From contig NZ_PBYA01000018.1 in the NCBI RefSeq assembly GCF_002729955.1, positions 1-64,000 of the forward strand: a stretch of DNA of 64,000 nt. Direction: 5' to 3'. This document shows, piece by piece, positions 18,501 through 26,828 of this stretch. The position numbers and the translations under genes were made by a program. Numbering within the stretch: the first letter of the stretch is position 1; the number at the start of each line of letters is the position of its first letter. This DNA comes from Salinisphaera sp. GTDB lineage: Bacteria > Pseudomonadota > Gammaproteobacteria > Nevskiales > Salinisphaeraceae. Under the pieces are notes generated by a model. That model had not been told where the DNA came from, did not search any database, and was given only the letters and a program-made list of their open reading frames with translations.

Positions 18501-20044
18501 TGTTCACCCCCGTTGCCCGGCGTGCTGGCCTGGGCACGCGTGCTTAGGCCGCGCTCGGCGATCGCCGCGGCTCTCATCACCGCCTTGGCCTTGTTCATGG
18601 TTTCTTCCCATTCCGCGTTCGGCTGCGAGTCGGCCACGATGCCGCCGCCGACCTGAACATGGATTTCGCCGTCCTTGAGCACGGCGGTGCGAATGGCGAT
18701 CGCCAGGTCCATGCTGCCGTTGCCGGCCAGATAACCCACCGCGCCGCCGTAGACACCGCGTTTGACCGGCTCGATTTCGTCGATGATCTCCATGGCCCGA
18801 ATCTTGGGCGCGCCCGAAAGCGTGCCGGCCGGGAAGGCCGCGCGCAGCGCGTCCATGGGCGTGAGGTCGTCGCGCAGCTTGCCGGTGACGTTCGACACGA
18901 TATGCATGACGTGCGAATAGCGCTCGATGGCCATGCGTTCGGTGAGCTTCACGCTGCCCGGCTGCGAAACCCGGCCGACGTCGTTACGCCCGAGATCGAT
19001 GAGCATCAGATGCTCGGCGATCTCTTTCGGGTCGTCGAGCAGGTCCTGGGCCAGCGCTTCGTCCTCGGCATCGCTCGCGCCGCGCTTGCGCGTGCCCGCG
19101 ATCGGGCGAACGGTGACCTCGCCGTCCATCGCACGCACCAGAATCTCCGGCGAGGCGCCCACCACGTGGTGATCGCCGAAGTTGAAGTAGTACATATAGG
19201 GCGACGGGTTCAGGCTGCGCAGCGCTCGATACAACGACATCGGCTCGGCGTTGAACGGCGCCGACAGGCGCTGGCTGGGCACCACCTGCATCACGTCGCC
19301 GGCCTGCGTGTAGTCGCGAATGCGGCGCACCGCGTCTTCGTAACCGGCCTGGGTCAGCCCGGAGACGAAACGGCTGTCGTCGAGCAGTTCGGCCGCCGTG
19401 TCGCCGGCCTTGGCGCGGGTCGTGCTGGTGGTCAGCGGCTGTTCGAGCCGGTCGAGCAGGGCGTCGAGCCGTTCGGCCACGCGTTCGCGGTCTTCGCTGT
19501 CGCCCTCGACATGGTGGGCGACGCAATAGAGCTTGCCCGAGAGATTGTCGAAGATGACCAGCTCTTCGGCGATCAGCAGCAGGATATCCGGCAGATCGAG
19601 CGGATCGTCCTTGCCGGCGCCGCCCGCGGCCAGGCGCGGCTCGATATAACGAATGGTGTCGTAGCCGAAATAGCCCACCAGCCCGCCGGTCAGACGTGGC
19701 AGTTCGGGCAGGCGTGGGAGCGGCCGGGCATCGTTGAAGGCCTGAATCCAGGCCAGCGGATCATCGGTCTCGATCTGTTCGACGATGGCGTCGTCGCGCT
19801 CGTGAACGAGGCTGCGGCCGCGTACGCGAATACGCTCGGCACAGGGCAGGCCGATGATCGAATACCGGCCCCAGCGCTCGCCGCCCTGAACCGATTCCAG
19901 CAGGAACGAATAGGGCGCATCGGCCAGCTTCAGATAGGTCGACAACGGGGTGTCGAGATCGGCCAGAGCCTCGACCACCAGCGGCACGCGCGGGTGGTGC
20001 AGCGAATGGGCGGATTCGCGGTTGGAAGAAGACGAATTGTTCAT
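18497..20044 (-). CDS. trpE: Anthranilate synthase component I
   Basis: TrpE converts chorismate and ammonia to anthranilate. The 515-residue protein carries the Trp feedback-binding element LLES (48-51), the chorismate-binding C-terminal domain with [19 protein letters not shown] and [11 protein letters not shown], and the closing GGGIVADS. A Ser/Asn-rich N-terminus precedes the core. It is the first gene of trpEGDC. A 27-codon reading frame with two Trp codons lies 88 nt upstream and may regulate it. In Pseudomonas-like genomes rpe and gph precede trpE; here an OmpW gene occupies that place and gph is missing. Confidence 0.98.
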   Translation of the reverse strand: MNNSSSSNRESAHSLHHPRVPLVVEALADLDTPLSTYLKLADAPYSFLLESVQGGERWGRYSIIGLPCAERIRVRGRSLVHERDDAIVEQIETDDPLAWIQAFNDARPLPRLPELPRLTGGLVGYFGYDTIRYIEPRLAAGGAGKDDPLDLPDILLLIAEELVIFDNLSGKLYCVAHHVEGDSEDRERVAERLDALLDRLEQPLTTSTTRAKAGDTAAELLDDSRFVSGLTQAGYEDAVRRIRDYTQAGDVMQVVPSQRLSAPFNAEPMSLYRALRSLNPSPYMYYFNFGDHHVVGASPEILVRAMDGEVTVRPIAGTRKRGASDAEDEALAQDLLDDPKEIAEHLMLIDLGRNDVGRVSQPGSVKLTERMAIERYSHVMHIVSNVTGKLRDDLTPMDALRAAFPAGTLSGAPKIRAMEIIDEIEPVKRGVYGGAVGYLAGNGSMDLAIAIRTAVLKDGEIHVQVGGGIVADSQPNAEWEETMNKAKAVMRAAAIAERGLSTRAQASTPGNGGEQ

Positions 20045-20085
20045 GAAATCACTCGATCGAAAATCGCAAGAAGTGCGCGCTCACT

Positions 20086-20139
20086 CGGCCGGGTGGCCGG
20101 TTGGAATACGCGCGAGGGCATGCCCGGGCTTTTCAGCCC
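20086..20139 (-). promoter_or_regulatory. Candidate trp attenuator hairpins
   Basis: Two hairpins lie between the leader peptide and trpE. GGGCT/AGCCC with a GAAA loop (20126-20139) overlaps the leader stop. CGGCC/GGCCG with a 4-nt loop (20086-20099) lies about 45 nt before the trpE start. The second lacks a clean U-run, so a classical intrinsic terminator is not certain. Confidence 0.35.
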
Positions 20140-20216
20140 CGCCGGTTGCCTTCCCGCCATCGCCAGGCCGCATCGAAGGCGCGGTTGGCGGTGTTCTTGA
20201 ATCGATTCGAAGTCAT
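20133..20216 (-). CDS. Candidate trp leader peptide (TrpL-like)
   Basis: ATG 20216 opens a 27-residue frame, MTSNRFKNTANRAF followed by DAAWRWREGNRRG, ending 88 nt before the trpE start. The two Trp codons are separated by one Arg codon, close to the stop, as in tryptophan attenuators. No strong ribosome-binding site precedes it. A GAAA-loop hairpin overlaps its stop codon. Attenuation at trpE is known in many gammaproteobacteria; that this peptide does the job is my inference. Confidence 0.5.
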   Translation of the reverse strand: MTSNRFKNTANRAFDAAWRWREGNRRG

Positions 20217-20775
20217 GTCGGTCGTCGTTCGTCTCGGGCGTCTGATACGCCGTAGTGGGCCAATGCTGACGTATCTGGCCGGGCTTGCCAAGTCGGCGGC
20301 CGGGTCGCGGATGCGGGATGGCGCGGCACAAAGCGACGGCGGCGGGCGCACGCGATGCGATAGCGCGGGGGCACGCTCGCTCGCCGACGCCGCCGGGCTT
20401 TCATCATGGCGGTCAACGGATGGGCGTAGCCGCGATCGTGCACCCCCTGGAGAGGGCTGTTAAGAAAGAATATTTTGCGCAGATCGTCGAAATGGGTCGC
20501 ACACCCCCGGCGTGATTCGGGAAATTTTCGTTGCGGTTTTTGCGTGAAAACCGCGTAGCCAAAGGGTCCTGGCCGCACAAAGCCGACTTTGCATTTGAAA
20601 ACAATTGTTTTCGAACAACGGACGGTGATAGGTTTCTGCCGGTCGGCTGGTCGTCATCGGCAGAATAAATAGTGCACAAACAAATGCTTGTGCGGTTTCA
20701 AGATGGCGTGTCGTCGTGGGGGATAACAGGCAGCGAGGAATGAGGCCGTGCACTCATGTCCAGGAGGAGACTGTC
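20217..20775. promoter_or_regulatory. Non-coding stretch between trp leader and ompW; 16-bp palindrome at 20597-20612
   Basis: No gene is supported over these 560 bases, which must hold the promoters of both trpE (minus) and the OmpW gene (plus). The most striking element is the perfect 16-bp palindrome GAAAACAATTGTTTTC (20597-20612), with two further matching pairs outside a single mismatch. It lies about 165 nt upstream of the ompW start in an AT-rich patch and looks like a transcription factor operator. No regulator can be named from the site alone. Confidence 0.45.
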
Positions 20776-21813
20776 ATGCCTGTTATCAACGTTCGCCCCG
20801 CGGCATGGGCGATCGCCCTGTGTCTTGTTGCCATTGCCGGAATGGGCCCTCACCGCATCGCTCGAGCCGGCGATGAGGAAGTCGCGCCCTCGATTGGCGG
20901 CGGCGACGGCGGCGAGCCGTCGAACGATGGTTTCTACGATCGATTCATTCAGGACAGGCTCTATCTCAAGCCGGCGGTGTCCTATCTGGATTTCAGCGCC
21001 CTGAAGAGCACGGAGCTGACTCTATCTGGCGTCGAGTTCCCGGCATCGCTTGCGGTGGACAACGGCCCCATCGCGGGTGCGAAGGCCACCATCGCGAACC
21101 AGGCGATCGCCACTGTCGGTATCGGCTACAACATTCCGGGTACGGGGCGACATCTGTCGCTGGAAACGATCATCGGCAAGCCGATCGATATCGATTTTGT
21201 CTCCCAGCCGGGCGCGCTTCGCGATCGCTCACTGGCGCCCACGGCTGATCTGGCCAACCTCGTGACCGGCGACAGCGTGCTCGAACAGGCGCTGGGGCAG
21301 ACGCTGGGCGATCTCGGCTCGGCCGTGAATTCGGCCACCGGCCTGCTCGATACAGGCATCCCGCCGCTCGGGCAGGAACTCGGCAGCGTGAAGAGCCTGC
21401 CGATCATGATGACGCTCACCTATCATCCGTTTCCGGATGCCTTCGTGCGCCCCTATATCGGTGCGGGCGGGGTGTATCTCTACAACTACAACGCAAAGAT
21501 CAGCAACGACGTGCTCACCGAGGTGAGCGATCCCGGTTTCGACGTGTCGTCGACGCCGGGCTATCTCCTGCAGGCCGGGGTGGACGTGGGCTCGCCCCAG
21601 GGCGGGTTCTTCGGCTTTCTGGATGCCCGCTATATCGGTGGTGCGACGGTGAAAAGTCACTTGTCGGACGTGAACGTCCGTCTCAACAACGCCGCCCTGG
21701 CCGATACGCTCGGCCTGCTCGGCTACGGCGGGGATATTGCCGTGGGCGATGCCGATATCGAGCTCGAAATCAACGCCATGATCTACAGCGCCGGGGTCGG
21801 CTATCGGTTTTGA
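20776..21813 (+). CDS. OmpW-family outer membrane beta-barrel protein
   Basis: OmpW/AlkL-type proteins are 8-stranded barrels with a hydrophobic channel that admit small hydrophobic molecules. The start is ATG 20776, preceded by AGGAGGA. A signal peptide occupies roughly residues 1-31. OmpW-like segments include YLKPAVSYLDFSA, the central LPIMMTLTYHPF followed by VRPYIGAGGVYLYNYN, and the terminal aromatic GVGYRF. At 345 residues it is well above the roughly 210 of E. coli OmpW; the extra sequence is largely a central insertion (around residues 140-200) rich in small residues. In a genome with alkB it could act like AlkL, but that is inference. It interrupts the usual rpe-trpE neighbourhood. 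Confidence 0.82.
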   Translation: MPVINVRPAAWAIALCLVAIAGMGPHRIARAGDEEVAPSIGGGDGGEPSNDGFYDRFIQDRLYLKPAVSYLDFSALKSTELTLSGVEFPASLAVDNGPIAGAKATIANQAIATVGIGYNIPGTGRHLSLETIIGKPIDIDFVSQPGALRDRSLAPTADLANLVTGDSVLEQALGQTLGDLGSAVNSATGLLDTGIPPLGQELGSVKSLPIMMTLTYHPFPDAFVRPYIGAGGVYLYNYNAKISNDVLTEVSDPGFDVSSTPGYLLQAGVDVGSPQGGFFGFLDARYIGGATVKSHLSDVNVRLNNAALADTLGLLGYGGDIAVGDADIELEINAMIYSAGVGYRF

Positions 21814-21865
21814 CCAGGGCAGCTCTGTATAACCTCTCTCGGTTCGCGTTCGAGTCCTCACAGAC
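21814..21865 (+). repeat. 52-bp dispersed repeat, copy 1
   Basis: Starting directly after the ompW stop, this segment begins CCAGGGCAGCTCTGTATAAC and ends CGAGTCCTCACAGAC. It matches an inverted copy at 58873-58924 in 47 of 52 positions, and its AGCTCTGNATAACCT core also forms the palindrome at 56682-56721. Confidence 0.8.
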
Positions 21866-21931
21866 GGAGCGACGGCGACAGGTTGTGATGAGCTTCCTCA
21901 AGCAGCCGGGTGGCGTGCCGCCTCGGGCCGC

Positions 21932-22618
21932 TCAGCCCAGCTCGGCGCGCATGTCGGCAATGACTTTCGCGTAATCCGGCTGGCCGAAGATCGCCGAGCC
22001 GGCGACAAAGGTATCGGCGCCGGCCTCGGCCACGCGGCGGATGTTGTCGGTCTTGATGCCGCCATCCACTTCCAGGCGAATATCGCGGCCCGAGGCGTCG
22101 ATAATCTCGCGCGCTTCGGCGATCTTGCCGATCGCTTCCTCGATGAAGGCCTGGCCGCCAAAGCCCGGGTTGACCGACATGATCAGCACGATATCGACCT
22201 TGTCGAGCACGTATTTCAGCCATTCCAGCGGGGTGGCCGGGTTGAATACCAGCCCGGTCTTGCAGCCGGCATCCCGCGCCAGCTGCAGGCTGCGATCGAC
22301 GTGTTCGCTGGCTTCCGGATGGAAGGTGATCGAGCTTGCCCCGGCCTCGGCGAAGGCGCTGATCATGGCATCCACCGGCTTGACCATCAGGTGCACGTCG
22401 ATGGGCACGTTCGGATGGCGGGCCTTGAGCCGCTTGGCCAGGGCTGCGCCCACCGGCGGGCCGAAGGTCAGGTTCGGCACGTAGTGGTTGTCCATCACAT
22501 CGAAATGAATCCAGTCGGCGCCGGCATCGATGACGGCTTCGCATTCATCGCCTAGGGCGGCCAGGTCGGCCGCGAGAATCGAAGGAGCGATGAGCGGCGC
22601 GCGCGAGGAACGGGGCAT
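21932..22618 (-). CDS. rpe: Ribulose-phosphate 3-epimerase
   Basis: Rpe interconverts ribulose-5-phosphate and xylulose-5-phosphate in the pentose phosphate pathway. The 228-residue TIM barrel shows [13 protein letters not shown], the metal/catalytic [33 protein letters not shown] and LEVDGGI. It stands alone on the minus strand between ompW (+) and a divergent CopD-like gene (+). Confidence 0.98.
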   Translation of the reverse strand: MPRSSRAPLIAPSILAADLAALGDECEAVIDAGADWIHFDVMDNHYVPNLTFGPPVGAALAKRLKARHPNVPIDVHLMVKPVDAMISAFAEAGASSITFHPEASEHVDRSLQLARDAGCKTGLVFNPATPLEWLKYVLDKVDIVLIMSVNPGFGGQAFIEEAIGKIAEAREIIDASGRDIRLEVDGGIKTDNIRRVAEAGADTFVAGSAIFGQPDYAKVIADMRAELG

Positions 22619-22690
22619 GGCTTAAAACCGTGGATCGAATAGCGGCGCTAGTTTACGCTTTGCGGATTGTTCTGTGTCAGTCGAGCCTGA

Positions 22691-23146
22691 ATGAGCGTTC
22701 TTCTATCCTTGCATGCCCTCGCCGCCGTGATCTGGGTGGGTGGGCTGTTCTTTCTGGTGGGCATCCTGCGCCCGGCGGCCTCATCGGTTCCGCTGGCCGA
22801 TCGGCTGCCGCTGCTGTCCACTGCCATGGGACGTTTCTTTCTGTGGGTATGGATTGCCATCATCGTGCTGCTGGTTACCGGCAACACTATGATCTTCATG
22901 CTCGGGGGCATGGGCAGCGCGCCGCTTTATATCCACCTCATGCAGCTGCTGGGCTGGGCGATGTTTCTGTTGTTCGGGCATATGTTCTTCTCGCCCTGGC
23001 GGCGGGTGCGCGTGGCGCTTTCGGCCGGCGCGCTGGCCGATGCCAGCCGGGCGATGAGCCAGCTGCGCCTGTTCGCGGCGATCAACCTCGTGCTCGGCCT
23101 GGTCGTGGTCGTGATCGCCACCGGCGGGCGTTACTGGCTGGCCTGA
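22691..23146 (+). CDS. CopD-like four-helix membrane protein
   Basis: This 151-residue protein is almost entirely hydrophobic, with four predicted membrane helices (about 5-27, 50-72, 80-100, 127-149). Conserved-looking positions are His8 and WVGGLFF at the start and a histidine in IHLMQLLGWAMF, which resemble the CopD-domain/DUF2269-like families whose histidines may bind haem or copper. It lies 72 nt from the divergent rpe start and 72 nt before purC. No enzymatic role can be assigned. Confidence 0.75.
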   Translation: MSVLLSLHALAAVIWVGGLFFLVGILRPAASSVPLADRLPLLSTAMGRFFLWVWIAIIVLLVTGNTMIFMLGGMGSAPLYIHLMQLLGWAMFLLFGHMFFSPWRRVRVALSAGALADASRAMSQLRLFAAINLVLGLVVVVIATGGRYWLA

Positions 23147-23218
23147 TGGCCGATCGGGGCAGCGGCGCTGCTAGAATCGCGGCCGTCATTCAGCCAACGC
23201 CGCAGCGGCCCTAGCCCC

Positions 23219-24106
23219 ATGCCCGATACCTTATTCGAGTCCGACCTGCACAGCGTGCCGCTGCTCATGCGCGGCAAGGTGCGCGATGTCTATGCGGTGG
23301 GTGACGACCATCTGCTGATCGTGGCCACGGATCGGCTGTCGGCCTTCGACGTGATCCTGCCCGACCCCATTCCGGGCAAGGGCAAGGTGCTCACGGCGGT
23401 TTCGAATTTCTGGTTCGACCGCTTTGCGAACGATATCGTCAATCATCGGGCCGACATGCCGTTGGCCGAGGTGCTGACCGACGCCGAAATCGAGCAGGTC
23501 GGCTCGCGAGCGATGCTGGTCAAACGTCTGGATGCCCTGCCGGTCGAGGCCGTGGCTCGCGGCTATATCATCGGTTCCGGCTGGAAGGACTATCAGGCCA
23601 CCGGCACGGTCTCGGGCATCGAGCTGCCGGCCGGACTCGAACAGGCACAGCAGCTGCCGGAACCCATCTTCACGCCTTCCACCAAGGCGGAGGCCGGCGA
23701 GCACGACGAAGCCATCGATTTCCAGGCGGTCGTCGGACTGATCGGCGCTGAGCGCGCGGCCGAGGTGCGCGACGCCACGTTGTCGATCTACCGCAATGCG
23801 GCCGCCTACGCACGCGAACGCGGCATCATCATCGCCGATACCAAGTTCGAGTTCGGCGTCGACGGGGCCGGGCAGCTCGTGCTCATCGACGAAGTACTCA
23901 CCCCGGATTCCTCGCGTTTCTGGCCGGTATCCGACTATGCCACCGGCATGAGCCCGCCGAGCTTCGACAAGCAGTACGTGCGCGATTATCTGGAGACGCT
24001 GGACTGGGACAAGACTGCCCCCGGCCCGCGCCTGCCGCAGCAGATCATCGACAACACGGCCGCCAAGTATCGCGAAGCCTGGACTCGTCTCGCAGGTTCC
24101 GACTGA
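23219..24106 (+). CDS. purC: Phosphoribosylaminoimidazole-succinocarboxamide synthase
   Basis: PurC attaches aspartate to CAIR in purine synthesis. At 295 residues it is the longer, yeast-like form. It shows [27 protein letters not shown] with the ATP-binding loop, [26 protein letters not shown] and DTKFEFG, and the [14 protein letters not shown] segment. A strong terminator follows at 24159. Confidence 0.98.
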   Translation: MPDTLFESDLHSVPLLMRGKVRDVYAVGDDHLLIVATDRLSAFDVILPDPIPGKGKVLTAVSNFWFDRFANDIVNHRADMPLAEVLTDAEIEQVGSRAMLVKRLDALPVEAVARGYIIGSGWKDYQATGTVSGIELPAGLEQAQQLPEPIFTPSTKAEAGEHDEAIDFQAVVGLIGAERAAEVRDATLSIYRNAAAYARERGIIIADTKFEFGVDGAGQLVLIDEVLTPDSSRFWPVSDYATGMSPPSFDKQYVRDYLETLDWDKTAPGPRLPQQIIDNTAAKYREAWTRLAGSD

Positions 24107-24158
24107 ACTGATCGGCGGTCGTTGGGCGGCCGCCGCCCCCGACGTTAATCTGCCCTAT

Positions 24159-24194
24159 ACCCGCCTGCGTTTTGCGCACGGCGGGTAATTTTTT
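24159..24194 (+). terminator. Rho-independent terminator of purC
   Basis: ACCCGCC-TGCG pairs with CGCA-GGCGGGT (one bulged C) and is followed by AATTTTTT. It begins 53 nt after the purC stop. Confidence 0.92.
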
Positions 24195-24612
24195 CCCAAG
24201 TGCGAAAAGAAATCTTGTCGAATTGAGGTGAATTCGGCTATCGTTCCGCGCCTGTGTTCGAACCACCGAAAGCCAATGCCCCTTTGGGTTTCCGGCGGTT
24301 CGAGGGGCGATTTTCATGCTGCGCAATCAGTCCATTGCGCAGAACGTCAGTAGTTATACAGATGCCGCTGTGCTATCGATGACATGCCCTAATGGGATGA
24401 ACCCTGTCGAAGAAGCGGGGACGGTCGAACACGACAACGAAGACATCATCGTGCGGGGAGACGCGAAAATGGTGATAGCGCTAGAAGGCGGATCGAACGA
24501 GCCGGCAAGCCTTTCCCGGCCGCTGGCGTCATGCGCCGTTTTTCGCCGCCTGTCGGTCGCCGCGAGCATGTCGAGGGCGCCCCGGCAGCTCGGCGGCGCG
24601 CCGGGTCAGGTA
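24195..24612. other. Structured non-coding stretch with two hairpins
   Basis: No convincing gene is present. An imperfect long stem runs from CGAACCACCG near 24259 to CGGCGGTTCG near 24303. Next to it is a perfect 9-bp inverted repeat, CTGCGCAAT (24319-24327) and ATTGCGCAG (24334-24342), with a 6-nt loop. A promoter-like pair TTGTCG and CTATCG with 17-nt spacing precedes both at about 24215-24243. A small RNA or a regulated leader is possible; the downstream plus-strand frame runs antisense into the esterase and is not credible as a gene. Confidence 0.4.
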
Positions 24613-25401
24613 TCAGGCGAAACCCAGGTCCAGTTTTCGACGCAGTCGGCCGGATACCCTGAACGGTTTCCAGACCGGCCGGCGTGCCTGGGCGAGACGG
24701 TCGGCCACGGCAAAAATTACCGCCGGGTCGTGGCCCAGGCCGCAATGGCTGCTGGTCACTTCGATGTTCTCGGCGATCGGGCCGGCGACTTCCTGACAGG
24801 ATTGCCAGGGCACCACGCCGTCGGTTCGACTGAATATGGAGCTCGTGGGCACGGGCGGCGGCGCCACCATCCGCGGGCTGGCGCGATCGTCGCCGCCGGG
24901 ATAGTGCCCATGCAGGCGCCGATACAGCCGGGCGATGTTCGAGCCGCTGGGGGCATGCGCGAACGGCGAGCCCATGGTGATCACACAGCGGGTATCCGCG
25001 GCATAGTCCTTGGCAAGCCGGCGCGCATACACACCGCCGAGACTCCAGCCGATGATGCTGATCGGCCCACCCACGGTATCGCGCAGCTGCTCGTAGCGCT
25101 GGGCGGCACCGGCATAGAGATGGCGGGCCCCGGAGTTCGTTCCCTGGCCCCAGCCGTAGGCGCGATAGCCGATCTGGTCGAGCAGCCGGCGCAGCGGCCA
25201 GGTGGACCAGTCGCCGGCACCGAGCCCCGGCAGCACGAGTACGACATCGCCTTCGCCCCGCGGCAGCGATTTCCGCAATGAGCCATGTACGCGCATGAAC
25301 CGCGAAAGACTGGCCACGCTGCGCAGCAGCTCGGTACTCAACAAAGCGTTGCTGGGCGGGGCCGGTTCGGGCGTGGCCTTGGAGGCACTTATTTCTGTCA
25401 T
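24613..25401 (-). CDS. Alpha/beta-hydrolase (esterase/lipase type)
   Basis: This 262-residue protein has the alpha/beta-hydrolase core: VVLVLPGLGAGDWST with the oxyanion region (53-67), nucleophile Ser120 in GWSLGG, acidic residue Asp194 in SRTDGVVPW, and histidine His219 in SSHCGLGHDP. There is no signal peptide. ATG 25401 has GGAAG eight bases upstream; the frame extends to a TTG at 25449 but that start is weaker. Lipase-like hydrolases of this form act on esters of unknown chain length. It is divergent from the efflux operon. Confidence 0.85.
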   Translation of the reverse strand: MTEISASKATPEPAPPSNALLSTELLRSVASLSRFMRVHGSLRKSLPRGEGDVVLVLPGLGAGDWSTWPLRRLLDQIGYRAYGWGQGTNSGARHLYAGAAQRYEQLRDTVGGPISIIGWSLGGVYARRLAKDYAADTRCVITMGSPFAHAPSGSNIARLYRRLHGHYPGGDDRASPRMVAPPPVPTSSIFSRTDGVVPWQSCQEVAGPIAENIEVTSSHCGLGHDPAVIFAVADRLAQARRPVWKPFRVSGRLRRKLDLGFA

Positions 25402-25727
25402 GACACGGTCTTCCGGCAAAGGTAAGCGATGAATAACTTCATAATGCAACCGGGCGCCGGGGCCGGCAACTGTGGCTACAGCCAGACCCCGGCCAGCGTG
25501 CGGCTGCAGCAGCCCCGTAGCGGATTCAACCGGTCTATCGGCGGTCTTGCCACGGGCTTAAAGACCGCTTCCAGCACGCGATGGTTCAATAACGAACGGC
25601 AACGGCCTGTGGTTCACATGGCCTGCGTGCCAGCACGAATAGCAGTGCAGCGTCAGGCGCGGGCCGCGGGCAGGCGCCTGGCGACTGCCTGTGCTTGCTA
25701 CAGCGTACGGTCGGCGTGACGTCTGGG
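25402..25727. promoter_or_regulatory. Divergent promoter region; inverted repeat at 25541-25568
   Basis: The 326 bases between the esterase (minus) and the efflux operon (plus) hold no gene. They contain the inverted repeat GCGGTCTT (25541-25548) / AAGACCGC (25561-25568) with a 12-nt spacer, the size of a dimeric repressor site. No regulator gene lies next to it. Confidence 0.4.
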
Positions 25728-26828
25728 ATGCGCGTTTTCCCGAACGTCAGGCAGAGCTGGGCCGCGGTCTTGGCGATCGTCCTCGTGTTGCTGTGTGCGG
25801 GCTGTGGATCGCATGCCGAGAAGGCGTCGGCCGAACTGCCCCAGGGCAAGGCGGTACGGGTTGTCGAGGTCGAACCCAACGACGAGCCGCGCACGTTTGC
25901 CTTGTCGGGCGTGACCCGAGGCGGCAGCCGCGCGAGGCTGGCCTTTCAGATCGGTGGCCGGATTTCGGATATCGAGGTGCAGGTCGGCAGCGAGGTCAAG
26001 AAGGGCGACGTCATCGCGCGGCTCCAACAGCCCGGACTGGAGCAGGGTGAAGACGCGGCCCGTTCCCAGGTGGCCCAGGCGCGCGCCCAGCGCGACCAGG
26101 CAGAACGCGACCTGGACCGTGCACAAACCCTGTATTCGCGGGATGCCGCCACCCAGCAGACCCTGGAGAACGCCCGCGCCCGTGCCGAGGCAGCCCGGGC
26201 CCAGTTGCGGGGGGCCCAGGCGCAGCTCGAACAGGCCAGCCGCGGCGTGGCCCAGCAAACGCTGCGCGCGCCGATCGACGGCACGATCGAGATGGTGCTG
26301 TTCGAGCCGGGCGAGGTGGTGCCGCCGGGCCAGCCCATCGTGGGCCTGTCCGGGGCGCAGAAGATCGAGGTGGCGATCGGCATTCCCGAACGCCTGCTCG
26401 CTTCGGTGGAAACCGGACAGCCGGCCCAGCTCACCCTGCCGTTGTTCGACAATCGCAAGATTACCGGCACCCTGACCGCCGTCTCCCATGCGGCCGGCGG
26501 GCCGGGGCGGTTGTTCGAGGCGGTGATCGGCATCGACCGGTCGGCCGATATCGTGCCGGGCATGAGCGTGGTCTGGCACGTGTCGGTGCCGCCCAAGCCC
26601 GGCGTGCTGGTGCCGCCGGATGCCATCGCGCGCCCGGGCGGTATCGACCAGACCTTCGTGTATCGGGTGGACGGCGGGCGTGCCCATGCCGTGCCGGTGG
26701 AAACCTTCGAGATCGTGGATCGAAAAGTGCTGGTTCGCGGCGAGCTCAACGCCGGCGACCGCGTGGTGGTGGAAGGCCTCGACAACCTCGCGGACCAGGC
26801 CCGTATCCGGGTGCTTGGCGGTGACTGA
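25728..26828 (+). CDS. RND efflux periplasmic adaptor (membrane fusion protein), probable lipoprotein
   Basis: This is the adaptor that links an inner-membrane RND pump to its outer-membrane channel. From ATG 25728 it has 366 residues. The N-terminus has a hydrophobic helix ending in LLCAGC, a lipobox-like site with Cys26, although position -3 is Cys rather than the usual Leu. The lipoyl half-motifs (FQIGGRISDIEVQVGSEV; RAPIDGTIEMVLFEPGEVV) flank an Ala/Arg/Gln-rich coiled-coil hairpin at about 105-180. The last 8 nt overlap the start of the pump gene, so the two are co-translated. Confidence 0.92.
   Translation: MRVFPNVRQSWAAVLAIVLVLLCAGCGSHAEKASAELPQGKAVRVVEVEPNDEPRTFALSGVTRGGSRARLAFQIGGRISDIEVQVGSEVKKGDVIARLQQPGLEQGEDAARSQVAQARAQRDQAERDLDRAQTLYSRDAATQQTLENARARAEAARAQLRGAQAQLEQASRGVAQQTLRAPIDGTIEMVLFEPGEVVPPGQPIVGLSGAQKIEVAIGIPERLLASVETGQPAQLTLPLFDNRKITGTLTAVSHAAGGPGRLFEAVIGIDRSADIVPGMSVVWHVSVPPKPGVLVPPDAIARPGGIDQTFVYRVDGGRAHAVPVETFEIVDRKVLVRGELNAGDRVVVEGLDNLADQARIRVLGGD

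Noticed and set aside
20041-20331. 96-codon minus frame overlapping the trpE start
   Set aside because: Pro/Arg-rich with no family resemblance. The 27-codon leader in another frame explains the region better.
21840-21862. tRNA T-arm-like sequence (GTTCGAGTCC) in the 52-bp repeat, suggesting an attachment site
   Set aside because: No acceptor stem or other arms can be folded around it, and neither copy lies at a tRNA gene.
24316-25281. Plus-strand frame starting MLRNQSIAQNVSS
   Set aside because: Most of it is antisense to the esterase and Gly/Arg/Ala-rich; no ribosome-binding site. Its first codons lie in a hairpin.
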